From assembly GCA_003833135.1 (NCBI GenBank), contig QZLH01000003.1, positions 125,216 to 189,215 on the forward strand: a stretch of 64,000 nt of DNA, given 5' to 3'. This DNA is from Oehlia diaphana (taxonomy: Eukaryota; Glomeromycota; Glomeromycetes; Glomerales; Glomeraceae). The notes under the pieces were generated by a model. The model saw only the letters and a list, made by a program, of their open reading frames with translations. It was not told the origin of the DNA and did not search any database. The position numbers and the translations under genes are program-made. Below, piece after piece: positions 23,816 to 36,655 of this stretch. The first letter of the stretch is position 1; each line of letters starts with the position of its first letter.

Positions 23816-24124
23816 ATGGGATGCCCCCAACTTCCATTAGATTGCTTATTAGAAATTCTTGAAAAATTAACAAATGATACAAAATCACTTTATTCTTGTT
23901 TATTGGTTAACAGAATTTGGTGTCAAACTGCGATACCAATATTATGGAAAAAACCTTTACATGATGATTTCTCTTTTAAATTTAATCAAAATCAATGGAA
24001 TTCCTTAAGTCGTACAATATTTTATTGTATCCCTGAAGAGAACTTGGAATTTTTACAAAAAAATTTGGAAAATATTAATAATTTATTTAACAATAATAAC
24101 AACAATGATAATTACAATTATATC

Positions 24125-24166
<42 letters not shown>

Positions 24167-25930
24167 TATAATAATAGATTAGATAATCATTATTATAATT
24201 ATTATAATTATTCAAATTCACAATTCAATTTTAAATTAAAAGGAGATGAAAGGAAACCAATGTTTAATTATATTGAATTTATTCAATATATATCAACAGA
24301 ATCTGTTCATAAATTAATTACATGTTTATTATCAAACCCTTTTATTGATCGTAAATCAACCACTATGATGACTTTACCACCAAAATTTTCTTTCACTTAT
24401 AATGAAACTTTATTAGAAAAAGAATTATGGAAAATATTTATGAAATATAATATAACATTAAAACATATTGAACATCCAATGTTTCCAATATTCATTTATT
24501 CTGATGCTTTATTAAGATTAAATTGTTTATCTCATTTGGAATGTTCACCTGTAGATTTGGGTACTTTAATATTTGAAGATTTAAGTTCTTTTTGTCAAAA
24601 TTTAGAAAAATTGACCTTAAATTATAAGAATGGTGTCGCTGAAAGTGTTGGTAATGGTATAAATCGTAGTATATCAAATTTTATATTAAAACAAAATGGG
24701 TTAAAAGAAATTGAATTTTATTGCCCAAATTTTAATTATCTTGGTAATGGTATTGGTGTTGGTATTGGTGGTGATAATAGTAATTATATAAGAGAATTTA
24801 AAAGGGAATTTAATAAATTTATTGGAAGAAGTTTATTAAAACATAAATATTCCTTAAAAACTATCATCTTTAAAGAAAATATTTTTATCTCCTCAAAAAT
24901 TTTGAATCAATTATCAAATATTAAAAGATTTGAATTTAAAGGTTTTTATTGTCATCCTTATAATCCAAATCCAAATCAAATTAACAACAATATCAACAAT
25001 ATCAACAATAACAACAACAACAACAACAATAATAATAATATTTTTAATAGGATTGGATTGGTTGGTGTACGTAATAATAGTTCTCTTCTTACAAGAGAAT
25101 TAAGTAATTTGGAACATATTAATTGGTTAGATCTTGAATGTTTAATTATTGATGGGATTGTGGATAGTGAATTTGAATATGTTATTAAATTGATTGAAGG
25201 AACTTCTTCTACTACTACTACTGTAATCACAACCGAAGAAAATGAAAATGAACATGAGAATGAAAATATTGAAAATGAAACTGAAAATGAACATGATAGT
25301 GAGAATGAACAACAGGATCAGCAGGATCAAGTACAGGCTCAGATTGAACAGCAGCAACAGCAGCAACAGCATCATCAACAACAACAAGAAGATGAAGTAG
25401 AGCAACAACAACATCGAGAACAACAACAACAAGTTATTAATAATGGATTATTATTAAAACAAATAAATATTGAAACAGATACATTGATACCGAAATCTGA
25501 ACATATTAAATCATATTATCAATCTTTAATAAGATATTGCCCAAATTTAGAGGTGGTAAAAGTATGGTATTCGGATGAATATAAAAATGATTTTGAAAGT
25601 TTAATTAAATCTTGTCGAAATTTAAAAGAGATCACATTAATATTCGCTGATAATTTATTAGGAAATAATGATATAGATGATGATTCTACTTTATCTTTTA
25701 TTTTTAATACTTTATTAAATTATGTTGATGATAATTTTACCGTATTAAATTTTGGTGAAGGTTGGAAAATTAACGTGAGAATTTTAAATGATTTTTTACA
25801 ACAATGGAAAGATAAAAAACCATTATTTATTTGGTATCATATGGAAACCGATATTTTTGATGATCATTTACGAGTTTTTGAAAAATTTCAAGAACTTGGT
25901 GTACTTAAAGGTTGGAAAAGATATTTCTAA
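23816..25930 (+). CDS. F-box protein with Asn- and Gln-rich insertions (704 aa)
   Basis: A single-exon frame. Residues about 4-45 are an F-box (LPLDCLLEILEKLTN, then SCLLVNRIWCQTAIPILWK), the substrate-receptor module of SCF ubiquitin ligases that binds Skp1. The rest looks like diverged leucine-rich repeats with LIRYCPNLEVVKVW and LIKSCRNLKEITLIF near the C-terminus, a layout common in Rhizophagus F-box proteins. Three low-complexity insertions interrupt it: Asn-rich at about residues 90-130 and 385-410, and a Glu/Asn then Gln/His-rich stretch at about 470-545. The underlying DNA is (AAT)n, (AAC)n and (CAG/CAA)n, so lengths may vary between nuclei or strains. The substrate is unknown. Confidence 0.85.
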
Positions 25931-26231
25931 AAATTCGAAATCGTTCATTATTTGATATATATAAATATATATATATATATAACATTTTTTTTTTTTTTTT
26001 TTATATAAATTTTATATTTCATGTTATTATTGTATTTTTCGTTAATAAAAAAAATTTTTTTTTTTTGTGATATACTGTATATAAAGGTGACAAATGAGTG
26101 TGATAACTAATTGAATTATTTTATTTTATTTTATCGTCACCGAAAGATAAAATGTGACGTATTCTAGAATTCTTGGATGAGAGGTTCAATTATGAAGAAA
26201 TCGAAGAAATCACGAATAGCGTTATAGTGCT

Positions 26232-26303
26232 GTAGCAATTTAACGTTGTAGCAATCTAGCGTTGTAATTTAGCGTCGTAGCATTTTAACGTTGTAACAAT
26301 TTA
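26232..26303. repeat. 16-bp tandem repeat
   Basis: About four diverged copies of GTAGCAATTTAACGTT, one shortened. A segment rich in AAACCG words follows at 26345-26440. Confidence 0.55.
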
Positions 26304-26743
26304 AAACTTATTTCATCAGTTAATAATTTAACAGGTAAATTAATTGCAGTTTGAATCAAACCGCAATGTTCAAACCGTCTCATATCAGTTCGGTTACAAA
26401 CTGCGGCTAAACCGGTTTCACTTAAACCGATACCATCCCTATTTGGCATTTTAATAATAATCATTCATATGAATATATTTTTTTCTTCAAAGGGATTCAG
26501 AATCAAACCAATATCAAACAAATAAAAATACCCAATAATAAACCAGTTTATGATGTTTGAAACGTATACATTTTAATCATAGTTCCACCTGGACCAAGGC
26601 TATAGCAAGCTACGTGGGAGAAAAAAAATTTTATTTTAAAATGAAATATAATATAAAATGTGTATTACACTACAATATATGTACTATCCGTCACAAAACA
26701 AAAATTATATATACATATATATATAGTAATATCTTTATTGTCA

Positions 26744-26846
26744 CCCGATCTCAAGATAAAATTTTTTTCCCGATCTCCAATATTCTTTTCATAATTCCCG
26801 ATCTTAAGATAAAATTTTTACCTTTCATAATATTCTTTTCATAATT
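26744..26846. repeat. Two tandem copies of a 50-bp unit
   Basis: 26744-26796 and 26797-26846 both begin CCCGATCT-AAGATAAAATTTTT and end ATATTCTTTTCATAATT. The unit lies directly before the Crinkler-like ATG at 26854. Confidence 0.7.
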
Positions 26847-26853
26847 GTACATA

Positions 26854-27012
26854 ATGTCAAACTGCTTGATTTCAGGTGATGGCGTTTTTGATATTTTCAA
26901 AGTTAATATTGGAAAAGAAGAGACTGTCGGCCAGCTCATAAATACTTTCAAGGATACACGAGAGAATGCTGGTGACATCAAGCCGTGCCTCTTCACGGGT
27001 GCTTTGACATAA
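26854..27012 (+). pseudogene. Orphan Crinkler (CRN)-like N-terminus
   Basis: A 52-codon frame starts MSNCLISGDGVFDIFKVNIG and continues with KEETVGQLINTF. This matches the ubiquitin-like N-terminal domain of Crinkler-type proteins in Rhizophagus, where a short hydrophobic start leads to GDG-x-x-x-x-F-V-x-I. The frame stops soon after, and no downstream effector domain is found. It is either a truncated gene or a first exon whose remainder has been lost. A minus-strand frame over the same bases is an antisense shadow. Confidence 0.5.
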
Positions 27013-27662
27013 AAAAAATGAACCCATTTATTCTTTTATATAACTTGATAAAGAATCATAGAACTAACCATCAATGAACTTCCTATTTGAATTTGATTTA
27101 ATTTTAATGAAAATATAATGTATGTTCTAAGATTTATTAAAATTTAGCAAAAAAAAAATACGAAATAATAATAATAAATCTTGCGGTATAATAAATTATC
27201 AAAAATTTATATAGCCTTAAACTTTACCTTATTTTCTTAATTCCCAAGATCATATCCGAATTTAAATTTCAATCAGCTTTCCCAGAAATTCCCGTATCTG
27301 AATTTTAAATTCAGTCAAATTTGTTACAACATTAATATATCGTCGTTTCCGTTCTTTTAATGGTTCCACAACCAATAAATTCAATTTTAAATTTTCCAGT
27401 ACAACCGGACGGACCAAGTACATATATAATGCTTAGTTGCATTCAAACTATACAACAACAAATCGGTAATTATCGGGAGTAATAGAACCAAAATAAGTTA
27501 ATAATCTGGGAGTGAAGTCAGCAAAATAAATGCTGGCTAATAGGCAGTTTGTATGGGCGGTAAATGAAGGACGAAATGTTGAAGAATGGAATTGATAAAT
27601 GTGTATATTATATAGTCGACAAAGATGATAAAAGTTGTAATTTATTATGAGAATACGAATGA

Positions 27663-27942
27663 GGAGACGACAGTTACAATCGTAACAATAGAGACGATGA
27701 GTATAATAATTATGTTAATTATGATAAAGAACTCGAAATTCAACCTGTTGTAGTGGTAATCAGTAGTGGAGATGCTGTAAATTATAGCCAGACAATGATG
27801 AGTGTTCTTGGACCAAATTGAGTACCCTTTATAGTATTAATTCGATCCGCCAATGATTTAATAGAGTTTTATCCAAAGATTTACCGTATAACGGGGGCCA
27901 TAGTACCCGGGTATGATACAAATTTCAGAGGCCTACCATTGC
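27663..27942 (+). pseudogene. Broken exon of unknown protein
   Basis: One reading frame runs about 93 codons with a single internal TGA (27819-27821) and ends at a good donor (C then GTGAGT at 27943). It includes an acidic Asn-rich start, IQPVVVVISSGDAVNYSQTM, then VPFIVLIRSANDLIEFYPKI and YDTNFRGLPLR. The balance of hydrophobic strands and polar loops looks like real protein. The stop would be Trp with one base change. No start codon or further exons were identified. Confidence 0.4.
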
Positions 27943-28279
27943 GTGAGTTTTTATTTTTAGTAGATAATGTATAAACTTATATTATAATTGGGTATTATCA
28001 CGCGTAATGCCTAGGTATTTATTAAATAATAAAATCGGTAGAAGATGGGAGTTCTTTTTGTAGGGTACTGTGCATAGGGGAAATACTGTAGCCCGTGTGG
28101 TGAAAATTATTATTTGAAAATTAGGATTGGGTTTTTTTTTACTGCGGTTACACTAATTTGATCCAAATTTTTTTAGGATAAAGTATTATTATACAAATTC
28201 GGGAGGTATAATCAAGATTCGCGGTCTAGTACAAAAATAAAACAATATTAAACAAAATAAAGATTATCAAAAAAGGATT

Positions 28280-28397
28280 ATAGTCTATTATAATATTAAA
28301 ATAATATTAAACAATATAGTCTATTATAATAATATTAAACAAAAGTCTATTATTAATAATAATATTAAACAAAAAAGCTTCTAGTCTATTATAATAA
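28280..28397. repeat. Degenerate 30-bp minisatellite
   Basis: Three to four copies of TAGTCTATTATAATAATATT followed by AAACAA, with small length changes. Confidence 0.55.
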
Positions 28398-28668
28398 CCG
28401 ATATATATATTACCAATATACTGTATTTAGTATTCTAATAAATGCACATGAGGGATCGTCACATGTACCCACAAAAAAATTTCCCAGATTACATAAATTA
28501 CATAAATGCAACCTTTTTCTTTCTCTTAACCGTTTCTATTTTATTTCAAGGTAACTTTTTTTCGCAAGGTTTAATTTATTGATTTTCATTACACACTTGG
28601 CAATTATTCTGTTTTTTATATAATCGGAAAAAGTAATAATTTTCATTATTAATTTATTATGATTAAGG

Positions 28669-31496
28669 ATGTCATCGGTAAATCCAGATTTATTAAAAGA
28701 ACGTTCGGGTGTATCATTTCCCAATGAAGAATTAACTCTCTTCATTTTCGGCGGTCCGGAAGAGACAAGTAATCTATCACATTTCCTTAAGATAATCAAT
28801 CATGTAATATGATTTTAACAAGTAATTTTCCTTTATAGAAAAAAAAAGATGGCTAATTTCATTGTTGGATGTGAATAAAAATCCAGTACTCAAAAATGAA
28901 GATAAACATTTTATTCCACGTGATAAATATTATATTAGATCTTTAGAAAAAATGAAAAAATTATTTCAAATTAAGAAACAACATGATATTGATGGGGAAG
29001 ATTGGAATTTTCTTTTGCTATCAACTGGTGAACCCATGGTTACTATTTTGGTAACGAGAATTAATTAATTTATTTTTTTTTTTATTTTTGTTGTTTGTCG
29101 TATATTAAAACTTTTTTTTTATACAAATAATATAGCATGATATTTTATTTATTCCAACTCTTGAAGGTCAAATGTCTCATGAACAATTGGAGAAATGGAT
29201 GCCTTTGGCTAAGGATTACGCGATTTTTGGATGGTATTTATATTTTGATGATAATTTTTGTTCAATATTTATTTGATTTTATAACGTGTCTAAATTTTCA
29301 TTAGTTATGCACAGACCGAATTGGGGCATGGATCCAACGTTAGAAGGTTGGAAACGACTGCAACTTATATCCATGAAACTGTAAGCCCTCGTTTTACTAT
29401 TAATTAACGAAAAAAAGTTTGATTTAATTAATCGGATTTTCAAATTATTCAGGATGAATTTGACATTCATTCTCCAACATTGACGTCAACTAAATGGTGA
29501 GTTGTTTGTCTTTCCTGGTTTTAAATATATAGATAGATGTATTTATTTATTTATTATTTATTATCAATAATTAGGTGGCCTGGTGGTCTTGCAAGAACTA
29601 GTACACATGCAGTTATATTTGCTCGTTTAATAATTGATGGTAAAGATTATGGGGTTCATTCATTCGTTGTACAATTACGTGGAGAGAATCATAAGCCTTT
29701 GCCAGGAATCGAAGTTGGTGATATTGGTCCAAAATTTGGTTTTAATAACATCGATAATGGTACCTATCATTTTAATATTGTCAAGAATTTTTATTATTTG
29801 TAATAATATTAACTCGTTAAATTCATTTATTTAGGATTTCTTCGATTTACTCATGTGAGAATTCCACGCGATCAAATGTGTATGAAATTTTCTAAAGTAT
29901 CAAGAGATGGAAAATATTCGACCCCTTCAAATGCAAAAGTAGTTTATGGAACTTTAGTAACTGCTAGAATATATTTGGTTGAACGATCATCCTTTGCTTT
30001 GGCAAAAGCTTTATGTATCGCCATACGTTATTCTCTTGTAAGAAAACAAGGAAATGATACAACAAATAACCAAAATGAATCAATAGTTTTGGATTATCAA
30101 TTCCTACAATATCGTCTATTTAACAGCTTATCTATTGTTTATACTTTACTTTTTGTTGGTAAATGGATGAGAGATTTAAATGAAATTAATGAGAAGAAAA
30201 TTAGTGAAGGTGATGTTAGCTTAATGGCAGTTATTCATTCTATTTCCTCGGTATATAAGCTTTTTTTTTTTTGAGATTTTACGATATATATGTAGAGTGT
30301 AAACTAATGATGATTTATTTATTTATTTAGGGATTAAAAGCACTTTGCACTGATTTGGTTATGGAATCCTTGAATGACACAATCCTCGCTTGTGGTGGTA
30401 AGTTGTTCTTTACATATCACGCGTAATACGCGTAGTTTTACTCTATCGGTTACAATGTAATCTAAATTTGATAATTATTTTTCTTATGATCAAGGTCATG
30501 GATATTTACGTTCTAGTGGGTAAGAATGATATAAATATAAATTATAACAATTTTCTTTGGAAGATATTGGGCATCAGTTCAAATTTTTTGTTCTTTTTTT
30601 TTAGAATTCCATCCATTGTAGATGATTATGCTCAAAGTCCTATAGTCGAAGGTAATATACAAAATCTATTTATGTGAGCTCATTATTTTCAAGATGTTTT
30701 GAAACCCGTTAACCTATTAATACTTTCCTTAGGCGACAACACTATTCTTCAACTTCAAACAGGGCGTTATCTAATTAAAGCATTTGAAAATGCCAAAAGC
30801 GGTAGGCCGACTCCTGCAACTCTCTTTTACCTTAAAGATTATTCAAGGATACTTTCAGAACGTAGTAGTGCAACTACATGGGAAGAATTAACTGATCCCA
30901 ATGAACAAATTAAAGCTCTCACTCACTATCACACACGAATTCTCGCAAAACTTATTTCAAATCTTGAAGAATCTTCAAAAAATCATCCACAAGGGTATGA
31001 AGGAGCAAAATCAGATTATATGATTGATATAATTAACGTATCAAGAGCGTATTGTTACACAATTACAATAACATCAGCGAATGAAGGTCTTGAATCGATT
31101 AAAACAACTTATTCAAATATTTATCCTATATTAAGAGTTTTGATTAATTTATTTTTTTCTAATTTTATTATAAAATATTCAGGAGAATTTTTATTAGATA
31201 ATTATTTTAATTCTCATCATATTAAAATTTTTGAATTAGGTATCAAAAATTGTTTAAAAACAATTAGACCTGATGCTATAGGTTTAGTTGATTCATGGGA
31301 ATTTAGTGATAATATGTTAAATAGCGCTTTAGGTAGATATGATGGTAATGTTTATGAAGCTTTATATAATTGGGCAAAATTAGATCCTTCAAATTTGGCT
31401 CAAGAAAAAGGTGAATATATAGGATACAATGAAGTTTTAAAAGACATTTATAGTAAAGAATATTTGAAAGGAATTAATAGATCAAAATTGTGAAAA
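28669..31496 (+). CDS. Peroxisomal acyl-CoA oxidase, eleven exons
   Basis: Exons 28669-28768, 28839-29050, 29136-29233, 29305-29380, 29453-29496, 29575-29759, 29835-30250, 30331-30397, 30495-30519, 30605-30651 and 30733-31496 (stop included) join in phase to 676 aa. The enzyme oxidises acyl-CoA to trans-2-enoyl-CoA using FAD and makes H2O2, the first step of peroxisomal beta-oxidation. Signatures are [19 protein letters not shown], then [34 protein letters not shown] in the FAD region, and GGHGYL with IVEGDN, where E423 is the expected catalytic base. The last residues are SKL, a type 1 peroxisomal import signal. Length is normal for the family. In fungi fed fatty acids by the host this is a central catabolic enzyme; that link is inference. 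Confidence 0.95.
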
Positions 31497-32401
31497 AAAA
31501 AAAAAAAATTAGATTGAGGATAATGATGGAAAAAGATATTTTTAGAATTGATTAATTTATTATCATAAATAAATAATTACAAGCATAATACAAATCTTTT
31601 TTTTTTTTTAAACAAAAGTTTTTTGTGATAAAATTTTCGGGAGTTGTGATGAGTTGTGACTAGTAGTTCTAAATTATCAGATATTTCAATCTAAGGATAA
31701 ATTTTTTTTTATTATATAAAATTTTCGTGCTATCTATTATTCAACTTGAATGAATGATGTGCAATTTGTAACTGAATTCGGCATTTTTCTTCCTTTTCTT
31801 CTCGCTAATCCCAATTAATAATTAAAGTACGTCGCGTCTGTCACGTGCAAAAGAGATCTAATAACGCGTACAAGTACGTGTGTCAACGAAGTTACACTTT
31901 GAACACTTTGAACATTTTGTGGGCAAACGAAATGAAAAATATTACAAGTTTATTTGTAACTGTTTGAAATTACTATCGTACATAATTTATAAATTAAACA
32001 AACTTTAGTTAAATCTTCTAAAAATAAATTCTTATAATGTATATAATACTTTTTCACATAAACATTCTTCTCTCCTTCTCTTTTTTTTTAAAAAGAGATA
32101 ATAAACATTATGTATTATGTTATTATAGATTGTAAAAAAAAAAAAAATTGTTTTATACTATTTACATTCCTAATACTTAATTAAATCGAATTTACATAAA
32201 CCAGTCTTTGTGTTGATGGAAGTTCTACTGCACGTAGATTGCGTTGACATTAACAACATTAACAGTAAATAATGAAGCTAAAAGATACAAGGAATTTCTT
32301 TACTATTATTATTATACTTGGTACTCTCAGTAATTCCCTTATAACCATAAATAATGAATTTAAATTGATCTAACAGTATCTAATATAGTACAAAAAAATT
32401 C
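31497..32401. other. Convergent intergenic region
   Basis: The space between the 3' ends of the oxidase and the RdRP genes. It holds T- and A-rich stretches and no frame. Both 3' UTRs probably lie here. Confidence 0.5.
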
Positions 32402-35400
32402 CTAGTGATTCACCCATTTTTTATCAACCTTCATCGACTGCCATACTTCTTCAATGATAGTTCTTGGTCCCCCAACTACAAATCTGTCTACCATCTGAGA
32501 CTTAACATTACATAATATCCGAAATGCAATGACCCAACAACCTTGTCCGGTAGGTTTTTTCCCAACAGAAGCTAGATGAAGTGCTGCAGCTTTTAATTGT
32601 AGCTCAAACATAGATAGTGGATCTAGATTATCGGGAGTCAATGGACCTCTATCTTTTAAATATTTAAAAATATTACTCTTGTATTTATCGACTGATGGAG
32701 TGTTTAGAAATTTAAGTATAAATTCATAATCGACTCCTTTAAACTTATCATTCATCTTGGATTTGGAAGATGAACTTGTCGATTTGGTCGTTTTTGTTGT
32801 TTGTCCAAAGGGAAAATCTTTTCGTTCCGAATCATAATTGAAAATTTCATAATAATTACTATTATATAAAGAAATCATTTCAAAAGACCTTTTATAAATT
32901 AGATCCAGATCTTCTTTATACGCTAACCCTTCTTCTCTATTCATTTGTTCGGCCCTAGCAAACTCATTAGTCCAAAACTCTTTAATGTGAGGATCCGGGT
33001 CCTTTGTCATCTTGGCTACTAAGAAATCTTTGCTATTGATTTCTTTCATCTCATTTTCGATAGACTTGCATAGTAAATCCATCACTCCTAAATGAGATTC
33101 TCTGTTTCGACTTTTACTGTCCTTGTTCTTGTCCATCCAATAAGGAACAGGAAGGTTACTGAACTCATCACTATCATACTGTAGAACGTTTGGCTTGATA
33201 TTAAGCCCTTGTTTAGTAGCATCAACAAGTTTTGCGCACATTTGGGCGAGATAGATAGACGATTTATGAGAAAGTCCATATTTTGATGATTGAAGTCTGT
33301 GCCATCGATCATATAGGCCTAACGTAGGTTCCAAATCCTTAAAATAAGTATCTAAAATTACTTCTTGTAACTTGATCTCGATTTTATCGGGTGTTGTAGA
33401 TGATAGTATTTCATCCACAGTCTTATTGTCTACGGTGAAGGCATTTTCGACACTTGGATCGATTGGTAACACGGGTGAATTTTTAAAATTCTGAACAATT
33501 TGTGGTTCCCAGCAACAAAAGATCTATGTATAGAAAATTTTATTTTAATTGCGAACTTTTGTTTTATTTTTATTTTTTTAATAGAATAAAAGAGATATAT
33601 ATACTTACTTTGTCTCCATCATAATCTCCACCACTTAAATAAGATGCTAATGGAACATTACCTTTTATAGGGAATACAACGACGTTATAGTACATGCTTA
33701 AATGTACATTTTTAACGGCTTTAACTCTGACAATATCAGAAGGTAAATGGGATGGATTTCTTGCTATTATTACTTCATCTTCTATAATGCCAAATGGTAA
33801 TCCGGTACGTTCGTCACGTCCTGCTTCTTTATCCAATTGAATGAAAATTTCTCCCGGTTTTAATGTTCCAGTTGGATCGGCAATACATATCAAAGTCCGT
33901 GATAATGGCACATCAATTCGCAGTTTATTAACAGGGGACTTTAATGCTAACGAGAGTACACACTTCAACTTTTTTGCTAAAAAAGGACATGTAGAAGGAG
34001 TAAATCCCGCTTGTAATAACTGAATACATTGTTCAGATGGACTATTTGGAAATCCAGATATAGCATCTCCGCTGCCAAATATATCATCAGAATCATTATT
34101 ATACATTTCTATTCTCTTGGTCATGATATTTGAAACGCCCATTACCCAGGTTATTAAAGAATGAGGATCATCACAATCCACCACTTGAGATGTAATATTT
34201 TTTATGTGATTTCTCACTATATCAAGGAAAACTTCCACAGGAACCCCACCTTCGATCAAAACTCGAATAAACTGACAATTCAGTGAAGCTGGATTTTTCG
34301 GTGGTAAAGCAACATGTAAAACTTCTAGGGTTCGCAGGTGAACTTCGTCTCTTATATTTCTTAAATTGTACTTTGTTTGAGACTTTCGTAACTTGATCCA
34401 TTTTTTGCCACTAATATCTCTTTTAGGTTCGATATACCAAACACCCTTTGCCCCTCCAATTCTACCTTGAAGAACGGAAGGTGTTTCTTCAAAACCTAAA
34501 ATTTTTGCTGCTTCCCTCATGGCGGCTAAAGATATCGCTGAGCATCCATCAGTGAAACAATGCTGGTCGTTTTTAATATCCTCCTCATCGTATAGGATTT
34601 CATTAGGTTCGAAAATTACCGTGGACGTCGAATTTGAAAATCCAAGTGATATTCGTGAATAAAACTTCGCTGTAGTATCACTCTTATTAATGTCTATAGG
34701 TAAGTTATAATCGATTACCTCTTTAATTGATATATTTTTAGTAATGTCTAATCCTCTCGTTGCAAAATAGTATAATGTATCAGATTTTGCATATAAGAAT
34801 TCATAAGTTCTTCCTGCCAACGATAAAGGTTGTAGCAATAATCTTTTCAAATTAGACTTTTGTTTGTTGTCTAAAGAGTTTATATCCGTAATAATCTTTA
34901 AATGAAGGAATCTTTCGGATGAAAACATCCTATAATATCTCTTCGATATACCAATCTTCGGAGGAAGTAATGTTAAAACCAGCCGACGATCTTTAAGTTC
35001 TACTTCTCCAGAAAATAATATATGAGATCTAGGACCAACTGAAGAAAATTCCTTTGAACTCAGAGTCCAAACACGTGAAAGATTTCTATTTATTATTTGT
35101 GTCATTTCAGCGTAAAAGTTTGGGTCTTTTTCAAAATATAGTTTACATTCTTCATAAAGAACCTCATGAATCGCTGAGCCACTTACTATTTGGTTCCAGA
35201 AATTGCCCGATGGTTCAATTGGACCAAAGGGTTTTAAAATACGGGTGATCTCATATGTACCTAAGAATGTTATTCCTCCGATATAATTTTTGTATTCTTT
35301 TGACAATTCCGTTGACGTGTAATATTGTGTGACCCAAGGATTTTCAATCTTCGGTTCAATTTTTGGGCGTGAGGTTAATAAATTTTTTGATTTTGGAGAA

Positions 35401-35783
35401 GTTAATGATTTTTGGGATGAAAATATTGGTGAAGGTGGTAAAAAAGTTCCACTATTTTGACTAAGCCATTCATCATCATCATCACTACCTCCTGGTAGAT
35501 TAGAATAAGCCTTAATCAAATATTCCGTAAACATTTCATGTAATTGTGAAATATTTATTTTTTTTTCTACCAACTTAATGTCATTTATGAATTGACGGAT
35601 TGTATTATTAAGTGACTCCGGATCAGTCTTTACAATTTCATACATGTAATATCGCTGATCGTTCGTAACAAACACGTCATCTGGATTTATACGACCCGGA
35701 AAGTTCTTGGTAGCATGGTTAAGTCGACGTATAGATGACAATATTGCTTTGTGATAGTCAAATTCGCTTGGAGAATTATTCAT
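32402..35783 (-). CDS. Cellular RNA-dependent RNA polymerase (RNA silencing), two exons
   Basis: Exons 35783-33609 and 33523-32402 join at GTAAGT...ACATAG in phase 0 to 1098 aa. The catalytic signature of eukaryotic RdRPs, DxDGD, is present as GGDYDGDK, with the Asp triad at residues 720, 722 and 724, directly at the exon junction. Upstream, GRIGGAKGVWY, LPPKNPASLNCQFIRVLIEG and EVIIARNPSHLPSDIVRVKAV are the conserved core and the segment just before the active site. After the junction IFCWEPQIVQNF continues the family pattern. The protein makes double-stranded RNA from aberrant or target transcripts for Dicer. These fungi carry several paralogues. An acidic Ser-rich insert (GGSDDDDEW) lies near residue 100. 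The start is the first in-frame ATG. Confidence 0.92.
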
Positions 35784-36650
35784 TTTAAAAATTATTTATT
35801 AAAGGTGATTTTTTTTTTTTTAATTAAACGATTAAAAGTGGGAAATTATTGTCCCTGTTACGTATTTTATGTATTTTGTAGAATAAATGCTTTTTCGGTT
35901 AAAGTTTCGATTGTGAAACTGAGTATAAATGCAAACAAACATCAAAACAATTTAAATGGAAATGATCGTATTAATAATTTCTAATTTTAGTAATATTGAT
36001 CATGGTTACGACCTAAACCCTGGAAAATGGGTTCATTAGGAATTTTTCAACAATTAAGTAACATGGTATTTTCACATGACCATTAAGAATTTTTATTCCC
36101 ACATTAATATATTTTAAGTAATTTGATGTGATAGATCTTTTTATCGAAATCAATCAATATCTCCATTTAAAAGATTTCGGTTAAATTAGCCATAAAACCA
36201 TTGTACCTTATCATTATTAAAAAAAAAAAAAAAAAAATCGTCAAATCTTATTATTTTAAACCAATATAAAAATATATATATATATATATTTTTATTTTTA
36301 ACCTTTTTTTTTTACAGTTTTTTTTTTTTTACTCCGGAGATAATGAAGATAATGTTACAAATGTTACGTTACAAATGTCACGTATGTTACAAATGTTACA
36401 AATGTTACATGATACAAAAAAAAAAATTAAAAAATCTCTTTTTTTTTCAAGCAAGATTTCATATGTTCGTATTTAAAAAAGATTATCGCAAAATAAATAT
36501 AAAAAAAGAAATTCTTTATGATTGTATATTTTTGTTTAGATATTTATGTTAAAATGGCAAAGATCTTTTTTTTTTTTTTTTTTTTTTTTTTAATAATGAT
36601 TCCAGTTATAGTTTCGAAATAAAAACCGTCATTTAAAATTGGATCAACAA
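35784..36650. repeat. Upstream region of RdRP with a 9-bp microsatellite
   Basis: Mostly non-coding. At 36352-36411 there are about six imperfect ATGTTACAA units. Runs of A, T and TA flank it. Short frames here follow the repeats. Confidence 0.5.
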
Positions 36651-36655
36651 TATTT

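Noticed and set aside
24976..25432. Minus-strand Leu/Ile-rich frames opposite the F-box gene
   Set aside because: They are antisense readings of Asn and Gln codon runs, not membrane proteins.
26751..26996. Minus-strand 81-codon frame
   Set aside because: It overlaps the Crinkler-like plus frame and the 50-bp tandem repeats and has no recognisable content.
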